A DNA stretch of 18,350 bases from Candidatus Aerophobota bacterium (GCA_003648815.1 QMPZ01000018.1:1-18350); one strand, 5' to 3'. Counted from the first letter of the stretch, positions 1-8,413 are shown. Numbers and translations: made by a program. The notes: generated from the letters alone by a model not told the origin.

Positions 1-290
1 ATGCCCTGAGGGGAGTGGACGTCATAATGATGCTCCGAATGCAGACAGAGCGTCAGAACAAGGGACTTTTTCCCTCCTTCTCAGAATACAGGGAATTTTT
101 CTCCTTGACCGAGGAAAGGATAAAGCTGGCCAAGCGGAATGTCCTGATCATGCATCCTGGACCAGTAAATCGGGGAATAGAGATGCCGGCAGAGGTGGCC
201 GATGGCAAAAGAAGCCTCATCTTAGAACAGGTAGCCAACGGAATAGCCATAAGAATGGCCATATTGTATTTACTTCTGGGAAGAAAATAG
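1..290 (+). CDS. pyrB: Aspartate carbamoyltransferase catalytic subunit, C-terminal part
   Basis: This is the last 95 codons of a gene cut by the left edge; the first whole codon is at base 3. The protein condenses carbamoyl phosphate with L-aspartate in the second step of cytoplasmic pyrimidine synthesis. Visible are MMLRMQTER, which holds the Arg and Gln of the aspartate-binding region, and the HPGPVNRGIE loop, which corresponds to the HP-x-P loop that closes over the substrate. A GTG at 15 is an internal Val codon, not a start, because the family sequence (ALRGVDVIMMLR) continues upstream to the edge. No pyrI-like regulatory chain follows; pyrC lies 95 nt downstream on the same strand, so the gene probably heads or continues the pyr operon. 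Confidence 0.95.
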   Translation, partial: ALRGVDVIMMLRMQTERQNKGLFPSFSEYREFFSLTEERIKLAKRNVLIMHPGPVNRGIEMPAEVADGKRSLILEQVANGIAIRMAILYLLLGRK

Positions 291-301
291 CTTTCAGGAA
301 A

Positions 302-379
302 TTAATAAAGGGGGAGCAAGCTTAGAGTGGAGGGGGCCTTTCTTCGGAATCCCCCCTCAAGTATCTTGCAGAAGAGGAG
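302..379 (+). repeat. Structured leader element, copy A, between pyrB and pyrC
   Basis: The block TTAATAAAGGGGGAGCA (302-318) is followed by a hairpin. Its stem is GAGGGGG (330-336) with CCCCCTC (352-358), topped by a short TTC/GAA stem closed by a cTTCGg tetraloop (342-347). The 3' arm runs on into CAAGT. An alternative hairpin pairs CAAG (358-361) with CTTG (365-368) and CCT (355-357) with AGG (375-377) of the pyrC Shine-Dalgarno GAGGAG (374-379). A recognisably similar block lies on the - strand upstream of the aspartate aminotransferase gene (12104 down to 12031). No T-tract follows, so this is not a classical terminator. A regulatory function is inferred. Confidence 0.6.
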
Positions 380-385
380 AATAGA

Positions 386-1663
386 ATGTCCCTCTTAATT
401 AAAAAGGGCAGGGTGGTGGATCCGGCGAGCAGCACCGACGAGATACTCGACATTCTCATCGAGGACGGAAAGATAAAGAGAATAGATAAAGATATTAGCT
501 TAAAGTCAGCTCAGGTCATAGACGCCTCGGGTAAGGTGGTCAGTCCGGGACTCATCGACGTGCATACTCATCTTCGAGATCCGGGAAGAGAGGACGAGGA
601 AACCATTGAAAGTGGAACTCGTGCAGCAGCTAAGGGAGGATTTACTACCATTTGCTGTATGCCCAATACTGAGCCACCTGTGGACGAACCGGCCGTGGTG
701 GAATTTATATATAAGAGGGCCCAGGAAAGAGGAGTTGTCGAGGTCCTGCCCATAGCCACGATTACCAAAGCTAGAAGAGGTGAGGCCTTATCGGAGATGG
801 GCAGGTTAAAGAGAGCAGGAGCGATAGCCTTTTCTGACGATGGAAATTGGGTAGCTAATGCTCATCTTATGCGAAGAGCGTTAGAATACGCAAAAATGCT
901 AAACCTACCCATCATCTCTCATTGTGAGGACAAGACATTATCTCAGGATGGGGTGATGAACGAGGGATACTTTTCCACCGTTCTGGGTCTTAAGGGAATG
1001 CCCAAGGAGGCAGAGGAGATAGCTGTCTACAGGGATTTAGCTTTAGCCAGAATGACCGGCTCGCGCCTTCACATAGCCCATATTTCCACTGCTAACTCAG
1101 TAAGGCTTATTAAGGAGGCAAAACAAAGGGGAATAAAGGTCACCGCTGAGGTCTGCCCTCACCATCTTGTCCTCACTGACAGGGAGGTAACTACCTTTAA
1201 CACCAACACTAAGGTAAACCCTCCTCTCAGAGAGGAAGAGGATGTAATAGCTTTAAGGGAGGGGCTCAGGGATGGTACGATTGACATCATAGCCACTGAC
1301 CATGCTCCACATAGCTTGGAGGAAAAGGAGCTGGATTATGTTCTCGCTCCCTTTGGAATTATAGGCCTGGAGACAGCTTTAGGTCTGTTAGTTAAGGAAC
1401 TGGTGGAAAAAGGTGTATTAAGCTTGATGCAGCTTATAGCTAAGCTGACCATAAACCCGGCCAGGATGCTGGGGATAGACAGGGGGAAAATCCTTGAGGG
1501 AGCAAAGGCGAACCTCGCCATATTTGACCTGGAGAAGAAGTGGAAGGTAAAGAAAGAGGAACTGCTTTCCAAAAGCACCAACTCCCCTTTTATAGGATGG
1601 ACTTTGCCTGCCCCCGTGGAATGCACCATCGTAGGGGGGGAAATAGTCTACAGGAGAAGATGA
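386..1663 (+). CDS. pyrC: Dihydroorotase (class I, zinc)
   Basis: The 425-residue protein reversibly cyclises N-carbamoyl-aspartate to dihydroorotate, the third step of pyrimidine synthesis. The amidohydrolase metal site is complete: DVHTHLRDPG (His60, His62), Asp151 in AFSDDG (the metal-bridging aspartate of class I enzymes), His179 in SHCED, His232 in HIAHIS and the catalytic Asp305 in ATDHAPHS. Length and motifs match the bacterial class I family. The ATG at 386 is preceded by GAGGAG with a 6-nt spacer, which fixes the start. The gene ends 4 nt before carA, so the two are surely cotranscribed and probably translationally coupled. The hairpin element just upstream could mask the ribosome-binding site. 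Confidence 0.97.
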   Translation: MSLLIKKGRVVDPASSTDEILDILIEDGKIKRIDKDISLKSAQVIDASGKVVSPGLIDVHTHLRDPGREDEETIESGTRAAAKGGFTTICCMPNTEPPVDEPAVVEFIYKRAQERGVVEVLPIATITKARRGEALSEMGRLKRAGAIAFSDDGNWVANAHLMRRALEYAKMLNLPIISHCEDKTLSQDGVMNEGYFSTVLGLKGMPKEAEEIAVYRDLALARMTGSRLHIAHISTANSVRLIKEAKQRGIKVTAEVCPHHLVLTDREVTTFNTNTKVNPPLREEEDVIALREGLRDGTIDIIATDHAPHSLEEKELDYVLAPFGIIGLETALGLLVKELVEKGVLSLMQLIAKLTINPARMLGIDRGKILEGAKANLAIFDLEKKWKVKKEELLSKSTNSPFIGWTLPAPVECTIVGGEIVYRRR

Positions 1664-1667
1664 AAAG

Positions 1668-2783
1668 ATGAAAGCACTTTTGGCCTTGGAGGATGGTTTT
1701 GTCTTAGAGGGAAGAGCCTTTGCTGGCTTCGGTGAAGCACAGGGCGAGGTTGTCTTCAACACAAGCATGTCCGGCTATCAGGAGGTACTCACCGACCCTT
1801 CCTACAAGGGACAGATCGTCACCATGACCTATCCCCTGATAGGAAATTACGGAGTAAACGAGGAGGACTACGAGTCAACCCATCCCTGGGTGGAGGGATT
1901 TGTGGTCCGTGAATACAGCGAGTTTCCCAGCAATTGGCGCTCAAAGGCGACTTTAAGAGAATTTCTGGAAAGATATAATGTTTTGGGAATAGAGGACATA
2001 GATACCAGAGCACTGACCAAGCACATCAGGGAGGCAGGAGCAATGAAGGGAATCATCTCCACCGTGGATCTTGATCCAAAGAGATTGGTTCGGAGAGCGA
2101 AAAAATCCCCCGGACTGGTGGGAAGGGATCTGGTAAAGGAGGTCACCTGTAAGAAAAGATACACTTTCAACTCTCACTCTTCTCTCCTCACGTCTCATGT
2201 CTCACGTCTCACGTCTTGCAAGGTGGTGGTGATCGACTTCGGGGTAAAACAGAATATCTTGCACCTGCTTGCTCAGGAAGGATGTCAGCTCGAGATAGTT
2301 CCTGCCTCAACTTCTGCCGAGGATATTTTAAAACTTGATCCGGATGGAATTCTTCTCTCCAACGGACCAGGGGATCCGGCCGGCGTGCCCTATGCGGTCG
2401 AAGAGGTTAAAAAACTGATAGGTAAAAAGCCAATTTTCGGAATATGTTTTGGCCATCAGATCCTGGGACGTGCTTTTGGACTTGATACCTATAAATTGAA
2501 ATTTGGACACAGAGGAGCAAATCAGCCGGTAAAGGACCTTAAGACAGGTAAGGTAGAGATAACTGCTCAAAATCATGGATTTTGCGTAAGACTGGACAAC
2601 TCTCAACTCTCGCGTGGTTTGGTCCCCACCCATATCAACCTCAACGACGGCACCTTAGAGGGAATGGAGCACAGAAAGCTCCCTATATTTTCGGTGCAAT
2701 ATCACCCAGAAAGTTCACCTGGACCCCATGACTCACGGTACCTGTTTAAGAGGTTCATAAGAATGATGGAAGGGAGAAGCTGA
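1668..2783 (+). CDS. carA: Carbamoyl-phosphate synthase small (glutaminase) subunit
   Basis: The 371-residue subunit hydrolyses glutamine and channels ammonia to CarB for carbamoyl phosphate, used for pyrimidines and arginine. The N-terminal CPSase small-chain domain (about 1-160) has FNTSMSGYQEVLTDPSY and the C-terminal class I glutamine amidotransferase domain starts near residue 185. The triad is intact: Cys260 in GICFGHQ, and His346 and Glu348 in QYHPES. Residues 168-184 between the domains are Ser/Leu/Thr-rich and encoded by a heptamer microsatellite, a lineage-specific oddity. AGGAG near 1652 precedes the ATG at 1668. The gene follows pyrC by 4 nt and precedes carB by 1 nt, so it belongs to the pyr operon. 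Confidence 0.97.
   Translation: MKALLALEDGFVLEGRAFAGFGEAQGEVVFNTSMSGYQEVLTDPSYKGQIVTMTYPLIGNYGVNEEDYESTHPWVEGFVVREYSEFPSNWRSKATLREFLERYNVLGIEDIDTRALTKHIREAGAMKGIISTVDLDPKRLVRRAKKSPGLVGRDLVKEVTCKKRYTFNSHSSLLTSHVSRLTSCKVVVIDFGVKQNILHLLAQEGCQLEIVPASTSAEDILKLDPDGILLSNGPGDPAGVPYAVEEVKKLIGKKPIFGICFGHQILGRAFGLDTYKLKFGHRGANQPVKDLKTGKVEITAQNHGFCVRLDNSQLSRGLVPTHINLNDGTLEGMEHRKLPIFSVQYHPESSPGPHDSRYLFKRFIRMMEGRS
2187..2214 (+). repeat. Four tandem heptamers CTCACGT inside carA
   Basis: Units CTCACGT, CTCATGT, CTCACGT, CTCACGT run without a gap at 2187-2214, flanked on both sides by similar CT-rich sequence (from about 2171 to 2217). They encode roughly residues 174-182, in the linker between the two CarA domains. 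Seven is not a multiple of three, so only copy-number changes of three units keep the frame. The array looks like an inserted or expanded satellite tolerated at a flexible linker. Confidence 0.85.
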
Positions 2784-2784
2784 G

Positions 2785-5700
2785 ATGGCAAAACGAACAG
2801 ACATAGAAAAGATCCTCATAATTGGCTCCGGTCCCATAATCATAGGACAGGCCTGTGAGTTCGACTATTCAGGCTCTCAAGCATGCAAGGCCCTCAAGGA
2901 GGAGGGCTACAAAGTCATCCTGGTGAACAGCAACCCGGCTACCATTATGACTGATCCGGATATGGCGGACAGGACCTATATTGAGCCCATCACCTCGGAG
3001 GTGGTGGAGAAGATAATCGCTCGTGAACGTCCCGAGGCAATGCTTCCGACCTTAGGGGGCCAGGTAGGTCTGAACATCGCTGCTGAGCTTTCTCGAAGAG
3101 GGGTTCTGGAAAAATATAAGGTAGAGCTCATCGGGGCCAAATTTGAAGCCATAGAGAGGGCAGAGGACAGAGAGCTCTTTAAAAAGGCTATGAAGGAGAT
3201 AGGTCTTTCCACTCCCAGGAGTCGTTATGTTGACGATGTAGAGACGGCCGTGGACTTCGCCAAGGAGGTAGGCTACCCCCTTATCATTCGCCCCTCTTAT
3301 ACCTTGGGAGGAACGGGAGGGGGAATAGCCTACAACGTGGAGGAGTTAAGGGAGATAGCCAGTAGGGGAATAGAATACAGTCCTGTCTCGGAGATTCTGG
3401 TCGAAGAGTCGGTTATCGGGTGGAAAGAATACGAGCTGGAGGTCATGAGGGACAAGAAGGACAACGTGGTCATAGTCTGCTCCATAGAGAATTTTGATCC
3501 CATGGGAATACATACCGGGGATAGCATTACCGTGGCTCCTGCACAAACCTTAACGGATAAGGAATATCAAAAGATGAGAGATGCCGCCATAAAAATCATT
3601 CGTAAAATTGGAGTGGAGACAGGTGGTTCCAACATTCAGTTCGCTGTTAATCCGAAAGACGGAAGGATGGTGGTAATAGAGATGAATCCTCGCGTTTCAC
3701 GTTCCTCCGCCCTGGCATCCAAAGCTACGGGGTTTCCCATCGCCAAGATCGCAGCAAAGCTTGCCATAGGTTACACTCTCGATGAAATCCCCAACGATAT
3801 CACAAAAAAGACCCCTGCCTGCTTTGAGCCGACCATAGATTACTGTGTGATTAAGATTCCTCGCTGGGATTTTGAGAAATTTCCTGACGCCGATCAGACC
3901 ATTGGCACGGAGATGAAATCGGTGGGAGAGGTAATGGCTATCGGCAGGACTTTTAAGGAAGCTCTTCAAAAGGGACTGCGCTCCTTAGAACAGGGAAGAT
4001 TTGGTTTAGGAGCGGATGGAAAAGATGATCCCTTCTGGGAGGCAAAAAATGAGGAGGAAAGACAGGAGCAACTGGAGAGGATAAGACAGAAGCTCCTCAT
4101 TCCCAACTCGGATAGAATCTTTTACCTTCGATATGCTTTTAAACTAAGGATGGATATAGATGAGATTCATGAGCTCACAAAAATAGATAAATGGTTTCTC
4201 TACAACATCAAAGAGATAGTTGAGATGGAGGAGAGAATAAAAGATGAGGGAGGGAATATACAAACGGAAACCCTTCGCGAGGCAAAGAAATACGGCTTTT
4301 CTGACCAACAACTGGCTTATCTTTTGGGCACCGATGAGCTTTCCATACGCCGAGAACGCAAAAAAAGAGGAATAGAAGCCACCTTTAAGCTGGTGGATAC
4401 CTGTGCCGCCGAATTTGAAGCCTATACCCCTTATTATTACTCCACCTATGAGGTGGAGGATGAGGTAAGAAGCTCGAGAAAAAGAAAAATTATGATCCTC
4501 GGAGGTGGACCCAATCGTATTGGACAGGGAATAGAGTTTGATTATTGTTGTGTTCAAGCAGCATTTGCCCTAAAGGAAGAGGGGTATGAGGTGATTATGG
4601 TGAACTGTAATCCCGAGACGGTGAGCACCGACTACGACACATCGGACAGGCTTTATTTTGAGCCCCTCACCTTAGAGGATGTCCTGAACATCTGTGATAA
4701 GGAGAGACCCGATGGAGTTATCGTCCAGCTTGGAGGGCAGACCCCTCTAAACCTTGCCCTATCCTTGAAGAAAGAGGGAGTAAATATCATAGGAACCTCG
4801 CCAGAGGATATCGACAAGGCTGAAGATCGGAAAAAATTCACCCAGCTCATAAAAAAACTCGGCCTTCTTCAAGCACCCTACGGGACGGGAAGATCTGTCT
4901 CCGAGGCAAGGGAGATCGCCTCCAAAATTGGCTATCCTGTGCTGGTAAGACCTTCTTATGTGCTGGGCGGAAGGGCTATGGAAATCGTCTACGATGAGGA
5001 GTCGCTCATGCATTACATGAGGAGCGCCGTGAAGGTCTCCCCCCTTCACCCAATACTCATCGATAAGTTCATCGAGGGAGCTATTGAGGTGGACATCGAT
5101 GCCGTATCGGATGGACAGGCGTGCGTGATTGGGGGAATTATGGAACACATAGAGGAGGCAGGAATTCACTCCGGGGACAGCTCCTGTAGCCTTCCTCCTT
5201 ATAGCCTTTCAGAAAAGATAATAGAAAGACTTCGAGAACAAACCTACGCCTTAGCCAAGGAGCTTAAGGTGGTTGGGCTCTTGAACATCCAATGTGCCAT
5301 AAAGAACGGTCAGATATACATCTTAGAGGTAAATCCACGAGCTTCTCGCACCGTTCCCTTTGTGGGAAAAGCTACCGGACTTCCCTTAGCTAAGATCGCG
5401 GCCAAGGTCATGGTGGGAAAGAAACTGAAAGATATGGGTATAAAGGAGAGGAAAATAACTCATATTGCCGTAAAGGAAGCGGTTTTCCCCTTCATAAGAT
5501 TTCCTGGAGTGGATATCATCCTTGGTCCGGAGATGCGCTCCACAGGGGAGGTCATGGGAATATCCGATAACTTTGGAATAGCCTTTGCCAAGGCTCAGAT
5601 GGGGGCAGGACTGCCCCTGCCCCTAAAAGGTACGGTTTTCGTGAGCGTGGCTGACAAGGACAAGCCCGCCATTGTCCCGGTTGCTAGAGAGCTGGCCAAC

Positions 5701-6048
5701 TTGGGCTTTAACTTAATAGCTACCAAGGGAACCTGCAATATCTTAAGAAGAAACGGGATTAAGGCAAAAGAGGTGAAAAAGATTGCCGAGGGACGTCCCA
5801 ACGTTGAGGATTATATTAAAAATGGAGAAATTCACTTAATCCTCAACACTCCTATCGGCAAGGGTCCAAAATTCGATGAATACAAGATCAGGCGTCAAGC
5901 GGTGATTCACAAGATTCCCATCATCACCACCATCTCCGGAGCCATGGCTGCGGTGAACGGGATCAAGGCGATGAGGAAAGGGCACCTAGAGGTGAGGTCC
6001 CTTCAAGAATATCATGACGAGACAACACTTCTGCATGGAGTAAAGTAA
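2785..6048 (+). CDS. carB: Carbamoyl-phosphate synthase large subunit
   Basis: The 1087-residue synthetase makes carbamoyl phosphate from bicarbonate, ammonia delivered by CarA, and two ATP. Its two homologous halves are plain: each opens with a pre-ATP-grasp segment (IGSGPIIIGQACEFDYSG near the N-terminus; LGGGPNRIGQGIEFDYC near residue 570) and each has an ATP-grasp loop (RPSYTLGGTGG and RPSYVLGGRAM). Each half also has the metal-binding EMNPR or EVNPR segment. A C-terminal MGS-like regulatory domain carries TKGTCN. Full family length shows no truncation. The ATG is 1 nt after the carA stop, with AGGGAGAAG upstream overlapping the end of carA, so translation is coupled. It is the last pyr gene in the operon. 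Confidence 0.98.
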   Translation: MAKRTDIEKILIIGSGPIIIGQACEFDYSGSQACKALKEEGYKVILVNSNPATIMTDPDMADRTYIEPITSEVVEKIIARERPEAMLPTLGGQVGLNIAAELSRRGVLEKYKVELIGAKFEAIERAEDRELFKKAMKEIGLSTPRSRYVDDVETAVDFAKEVGYPLIIRPSYTLGGTGGGIAYNVEELREIASRGIEYSPVSEILVEESVIGWKEYELEVMRDKKDNVVIVCSIENFDPMGIHTGDSITVAPAQTLTDKEYQKMRDAAIKIIRKIGVETGGSNIQFAVNPKDGRMVVIEMNPRVSRSSALASKATGFPIAKIAAKLAIGYTLDEIPNDITKKTPACFEPTIDYCVIKIPRWDFEKFPDADQTIGTEMKSVGEVMAIGRTFKEALQKGLRSLEQGRFGLGADGKDDPFWEAKNEEERQEQLERIRQKLLIPNSDRIFYLRYAFKLRMDIDEIHELTKIDKWFLYNIKEIVEMEERIKDEGGNIQTETLREAKKYGFSDQQLAYLLGTDELSIRRERKKRGIEATFKLVDTCAAEFEAYTPYYYSTYEVEDEVRSSRKRKIMILGGGPNRIGQGIEFDYCCVQAAFALKEEGYEVIMVNCNPETVSTDYDTSDRLYFEPLTLEDVLNICDKERPDGVIVQLGGQTPLNLALSLKKEGVNIIGTSPEDIDKAEDRKKFTQLIKKLGLLQAPYGTGRSVSEAREIASKIGYPVLVRPSYVLGGRAMEIVYDEESLMHYMRSAVKVSPLHPILIDKFIEGAIEVDIDAVSDGQACVIGGIMEHIEEAGIHSGDSSCSLPPYSLSEKIIERLREQTYALAKELKVVGLLNIQCAIKNGQIYILEVNPRASRTVPFVGKATGLPLAKIAAKVMVGKKLKDMGIKERKITHIAVKEAVFPFIRFPGVDIILGPEMRSTGEVMGISDNFGIAFAKAQMGAGLPLPLKGTVFVSVADKDKPAIVPVARELANLGFNLIATKGTCNILRRNGIKAKEVKKIAEGRPNVEDYIKNGEIHLILNTPIGKGPKFDEYKIRRQAVIHKIPIITTISGAMAAVNGIKAMRKGHLEVRSLQEYHDETTLLHGVK

Positions 6049-6092
6049 GGTAATTACGCCAAAAGGGGACACAGATGATTTGATGCGGAGCC

Positions 6093-6121
6093 TTGACATT
6101 TTGGCAAAAAGAAGTTATATC
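6093..6121 (+). promoter_or_regulatory. Sigma-70-type promoter of the substrate-binding protein gene
   Basis: TTGACA at 6093-6098 and TATATC at 6116-6121 are separated by exactly 17 bp. The transcript would start near 6128, about 45 nt before the ATG. An inverted pair GCCAAAA (6058-6064) and TTTTGGC (6099-6105) has its right arm inside the promoter spacer and could be an operator. No terminator was seen between carB and this promoter. Confidence 0.75.
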
Positions 6122-6173
6122 TTATATCAGTTAAGAAATAGCACAGAATAGATGAGAGGAGGTGAGACGAGGT

Positions 6174-7196
6174 ATGAGAAGTAAGCTTTTGATGGCCAGC
6201 CTCATTGGGTTATTTTCCCTTTCCATCAGCTTCCTTCCTCTTCTGGCAAGCGAGAAGATATTCCACATAGGAATAACACAGTTTGTTGACCATCCCGCTC
6301 TAAACGCCATTAGAAATGGATTCATAGATGCGATGGCTGAGGAAGGTTATGTAGACGGGAAAAACGTAATCTACGATTTTCAGAATGCTCAAGGGGATAT
6401 GTCTACTGCCCTGACCATTATTCGAAAGTTCGTCTCGGAAAAGGTGGACTTAATCGTCACCATCACCACTCCCTCCACTCAGGCGGCACTTCAGGCTACC
6501 TCTTCCATTCCCATTGTCTTCACGGGAATAGGAGCCAATCCGGTAGATGTAGGTGTGGTTAAAAGTCTGGAAAGCTCCGGCAACAACGCTACAGGAGTGT
6601 TTGTAGCTGTACCCCTAAGAGAAGACCTTCGACTCATCAAGGAGATAGTTCCAGAGGCAAAAGCTGTGGGAACCATTTATAACGCAGGTCAGGACAACTC
6701 CGTAGCCCAAATTAAGTTGGCCAGAAAGGTCTGTAAAGGGATGAAGTTAAACCTGGTAGAGGCAACCGTTTCCAATAGCAACGATGTTCTTCTTGCTGCC
6801 CAGTCTCTGGTGGGAAGGTGTGACGCCGTTTATCTGTGTCAGGATAACACCGTGTTCTCGGCGATAGATGCGGTGGTAAAAGTTACCAATGATAATCACA
6901 TACCTTTGGTAATTGCTGATCCAACTACAGCAGAGCATGGAGCCCTATTGGCCCTTGGCTTTAACCAGTATGAGTGGGGAAGACAGACAGCACCGGTGGC
7001 TATAAAGGTTCTTAAAGGAACAAAACCGGCTGACATACCAGTGAAGCCCATGAAGGGACTACAGCTGGTAATAAACCTGGACACCGCCAAGCGAATAGGT
7101 ATTCCAACCTTGTCTCTTCTCAGCACGTGCGAAAGGTTTGCAGAAAAACTGAGAAAGGAAGGAAAAAAGGTGAAAATCAAGAAAATAGGAGAATAA
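6174..7196 (+). CDS. ABC transporter substrate-binding protein (ABC_sub_bind / TrpX-like family)
   Basis: This 340-residue exported protein resembles the ABC_sub_bind family, periplasmic binding proteins often paired with TrpYZ-like permease and ATPase and sometimes binding aromatic amino acids. A signal peptide is clear: basic MRSK, a hydrophobic stretch to about residue 22, and a likely signal peptidase I site after LLA before SEK. There is no lipobox cysteine. Family segments include GITQFVDHPALNAIRNGF, VTITTPSTQAAL and GVFVAVPL. The ATG at 6174 is chosen because a full anti-16S match GGAGGTGA (6158-6165) ends 8 nt before it; the upstream GTG at 6162 lies inside that Shine-Dalgarno. No permease or ATPase gene is adjacent; the next gene is convergent. 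Substrate is unknown. Confidence 0.85.
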   Translation: MRSKLLMASLIGLFSLSISFLPLLASEKIFHIGITQFVDHPALNAIRNGFIDAMAEEGYVDGKNVIYDFQNAQGDMSTALTIIRKFVSEKVDLIVTITTPSTQAALQATSSIPIVFTGIGANPVDVGVVKSLESSGNNATGVFVAVPLREDLRLIKEIVPEAKAVGTIYNAGQDNSVAQIKLARKVCKGMKLNLVEATVSNSNDVLLAAQSLVGRCDAVYLCQDNTVFSAIDAVVKVTNDNHIPLVIADPTTAEHGALLALGFNQYEWGRQTAPVAIKVLKGTKPADIPVKPMKGLQLVINLDTAKRIGIPTLSLLSTCERFAEKLRKEGKKVKIKKIGE

Positions 7197-7224
7197 AGCT
7201 TTAAAAAAGGAAAGGGGGGAGGTG

Positions 7225-8388
7225 TCAAGCGGGGTAATACCTGTTCACAATTTTAGCTATATCGTCTTCCTCTATCTGTATAATCCGCATCTCTCTTTCT
7301 GCTGAGGCAGGAGAATCGGAGGCATGAGCTCCATTCTTTATCACATCCTGTCCGAAGTCTTTGCGAACAGTGCCTGGAGCAGCATCCAGAGGATTGGTTT
7401 CACCCAAAACGTTCCTGATCTTCTGGATAGCATTCTCCCCCTCGTATACTAAGGCCAGGCACTTTTCCAGTCCTTCTTCCTCCCCTGTGGCCTCGGTGGG
7501 GTCCCTTCCGGTGATGAACTTTATGATCTTGTTGAACTCGTGCTGGGCCTTGTACACCTTAAGCTCCTCGGCGATTCTTTCCTCCACCTCCTCCGGAAAA
7601 TCAAAGCCGAGAACTTTCTTTACCGAAATGTGAATTTCCTTGAGCAGCTGCTTTTTCATCTTTTCAGCTAATCTTCCCCTTATAGGATCATAAAACTCCT
7701 CTGCCTGTTTAACTCCTAAGCGAACCACCCTTGCCCCAATGATGAAAAGACCTGTCTGAGAAAACCTATCTATTATATTGCCCGCCTTTGAGCTAAGCTC
7801 CTGAAAACTGTCCGGCTTTATCATGACCAAGGTCTCCTCAGGCTTTACTCCTGAGGGGTAAGGAATTATGCCTCTTAAAACCCCTCCATCGCGGCCAGAA
7901 TACTTTGCCAAGACCTTCAGCTCCTGCTTAACCTCCTCTTTATTTGTGCCGATGAGGACCGCCGGTTCAAAATACTTGATCTTTCCATCCTCTTCTATGT
8001 AATCTCCATAAGTTCCTCTCACCGTCTCGCCTATGGAGACTCTGGTAATATGCCCCACTACTCTCTTTAACTCCTCGACGGCGTTCTCTCCCTCAAAGAG
8101 CAAGAGCATCACTCGCGGAGGAAGATCATCCTTCTTTTGGGGAAGATAATTGGCAAAAAGATACTTTTCTATCTCCTTTAAGATCATCCTTTCCTTATCA
8201 TCCCTCGGATTTGCTGAGCTCATCATCGCCTCCACATACTCCTCGACCAGCTCCTTTGAGGGAGCAAGCATCCTGGCCGCAACTAAGCTCAGCTTTCCCC
8301 AGGAAAGAAGCCGATTGATTACTCCTCCGGTGCGGGACTTGCGGATGGTATAGGGATTAATGAGAACATAGGATAGTTCCTTAGCCAT
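7225..8388 (-). CDS. Tandem nucleoside diphosphate kinase-like protein with one degenerate domain
   Basis: The 387-residue protein holds two NDK folds; ordinary NDK is about 140 residues and transfers phosphate between NTPs and NDPs through a phosphohistidine. The first domain (about 1-175) has YVLINPYTI and LLLFEGENAVEELKRVVG but ends in TVRGTYGDYIEEDGKI with no active-site His, so it is probably catalytically dead. The second (about 190-387) has TLVMIKPDS, LVYEGENAIQ, PGTVRKDFG and NGAHASDSPASAERE with His355 as the expected phosphohistidine. This domain also carries an extra, charged helical insert of some 60 residues after EFYDPIRG. The ATG at 8388 has GGAGG 9 nt upstream. A longer GTG start at 8448 would lie upstream of the promoter. 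It appears monocistronic. Confidence 0.85.
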   Translation of the reverse strand: MAKELSYVLINPYTIRKSRTGGVINRLLSWGKLSLVAARMLAPSKELVEEYVEAMMSSANPRDDKERMILKEIEKYLFANYLPQKKDDLPPRVMLLLFEGENAVEELKRVVGHITRVSIGETVRGTYGDYIEEDGKIKYFEPAVLIGTNKEEVKQELKVLAKYSGRDGGVLRGIIPYPSGVKPEETLVMIKPDSFQELSSKAGNIIDRFSQTGLFIIGARVVRLGVKQAEEFYDPIRGRLAEKMKKQLLKEIHISVKKVLGFDFPEEVEERIAEELKVYKAQHEFNKIIKFITGRDPTEATGEEEGLEKCLALVYEGENAIQKIRNVLGETNPLDAAPGTVRKDFGQDVIKNGAHASDSPASAEREMRIIQIEEDDIAKIVNRYYPA

Positions 8389-8413
8389 CTTTGACAACCT
8401 CCGTCCATTGTTT

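Noticed and set aside
2187..2214. CRISPR-like array in carA
   Set aside because: The units are 7 nt, contiguous and without spacers; it is a microsatellite in a coding frame.
4144..4557. 137-codon open frame on the - strand inside carB
   Set aside because: It is a shadow of the well-conserved CarB; no Shine-Dalgarno or family motif.
6162..6173. GTG start at 6162 for the substrate-binding protein
   Set aside because: The GTG is part of the Shine-Dalgarno GGAGGTGA that serves the ATG at 6174.
7197..7224. Bidirectional terminator between the convergent genes
   Set aside because: Only the short palindrome AAAGCTTT is present; no stable stem with a U-tract in either direction.
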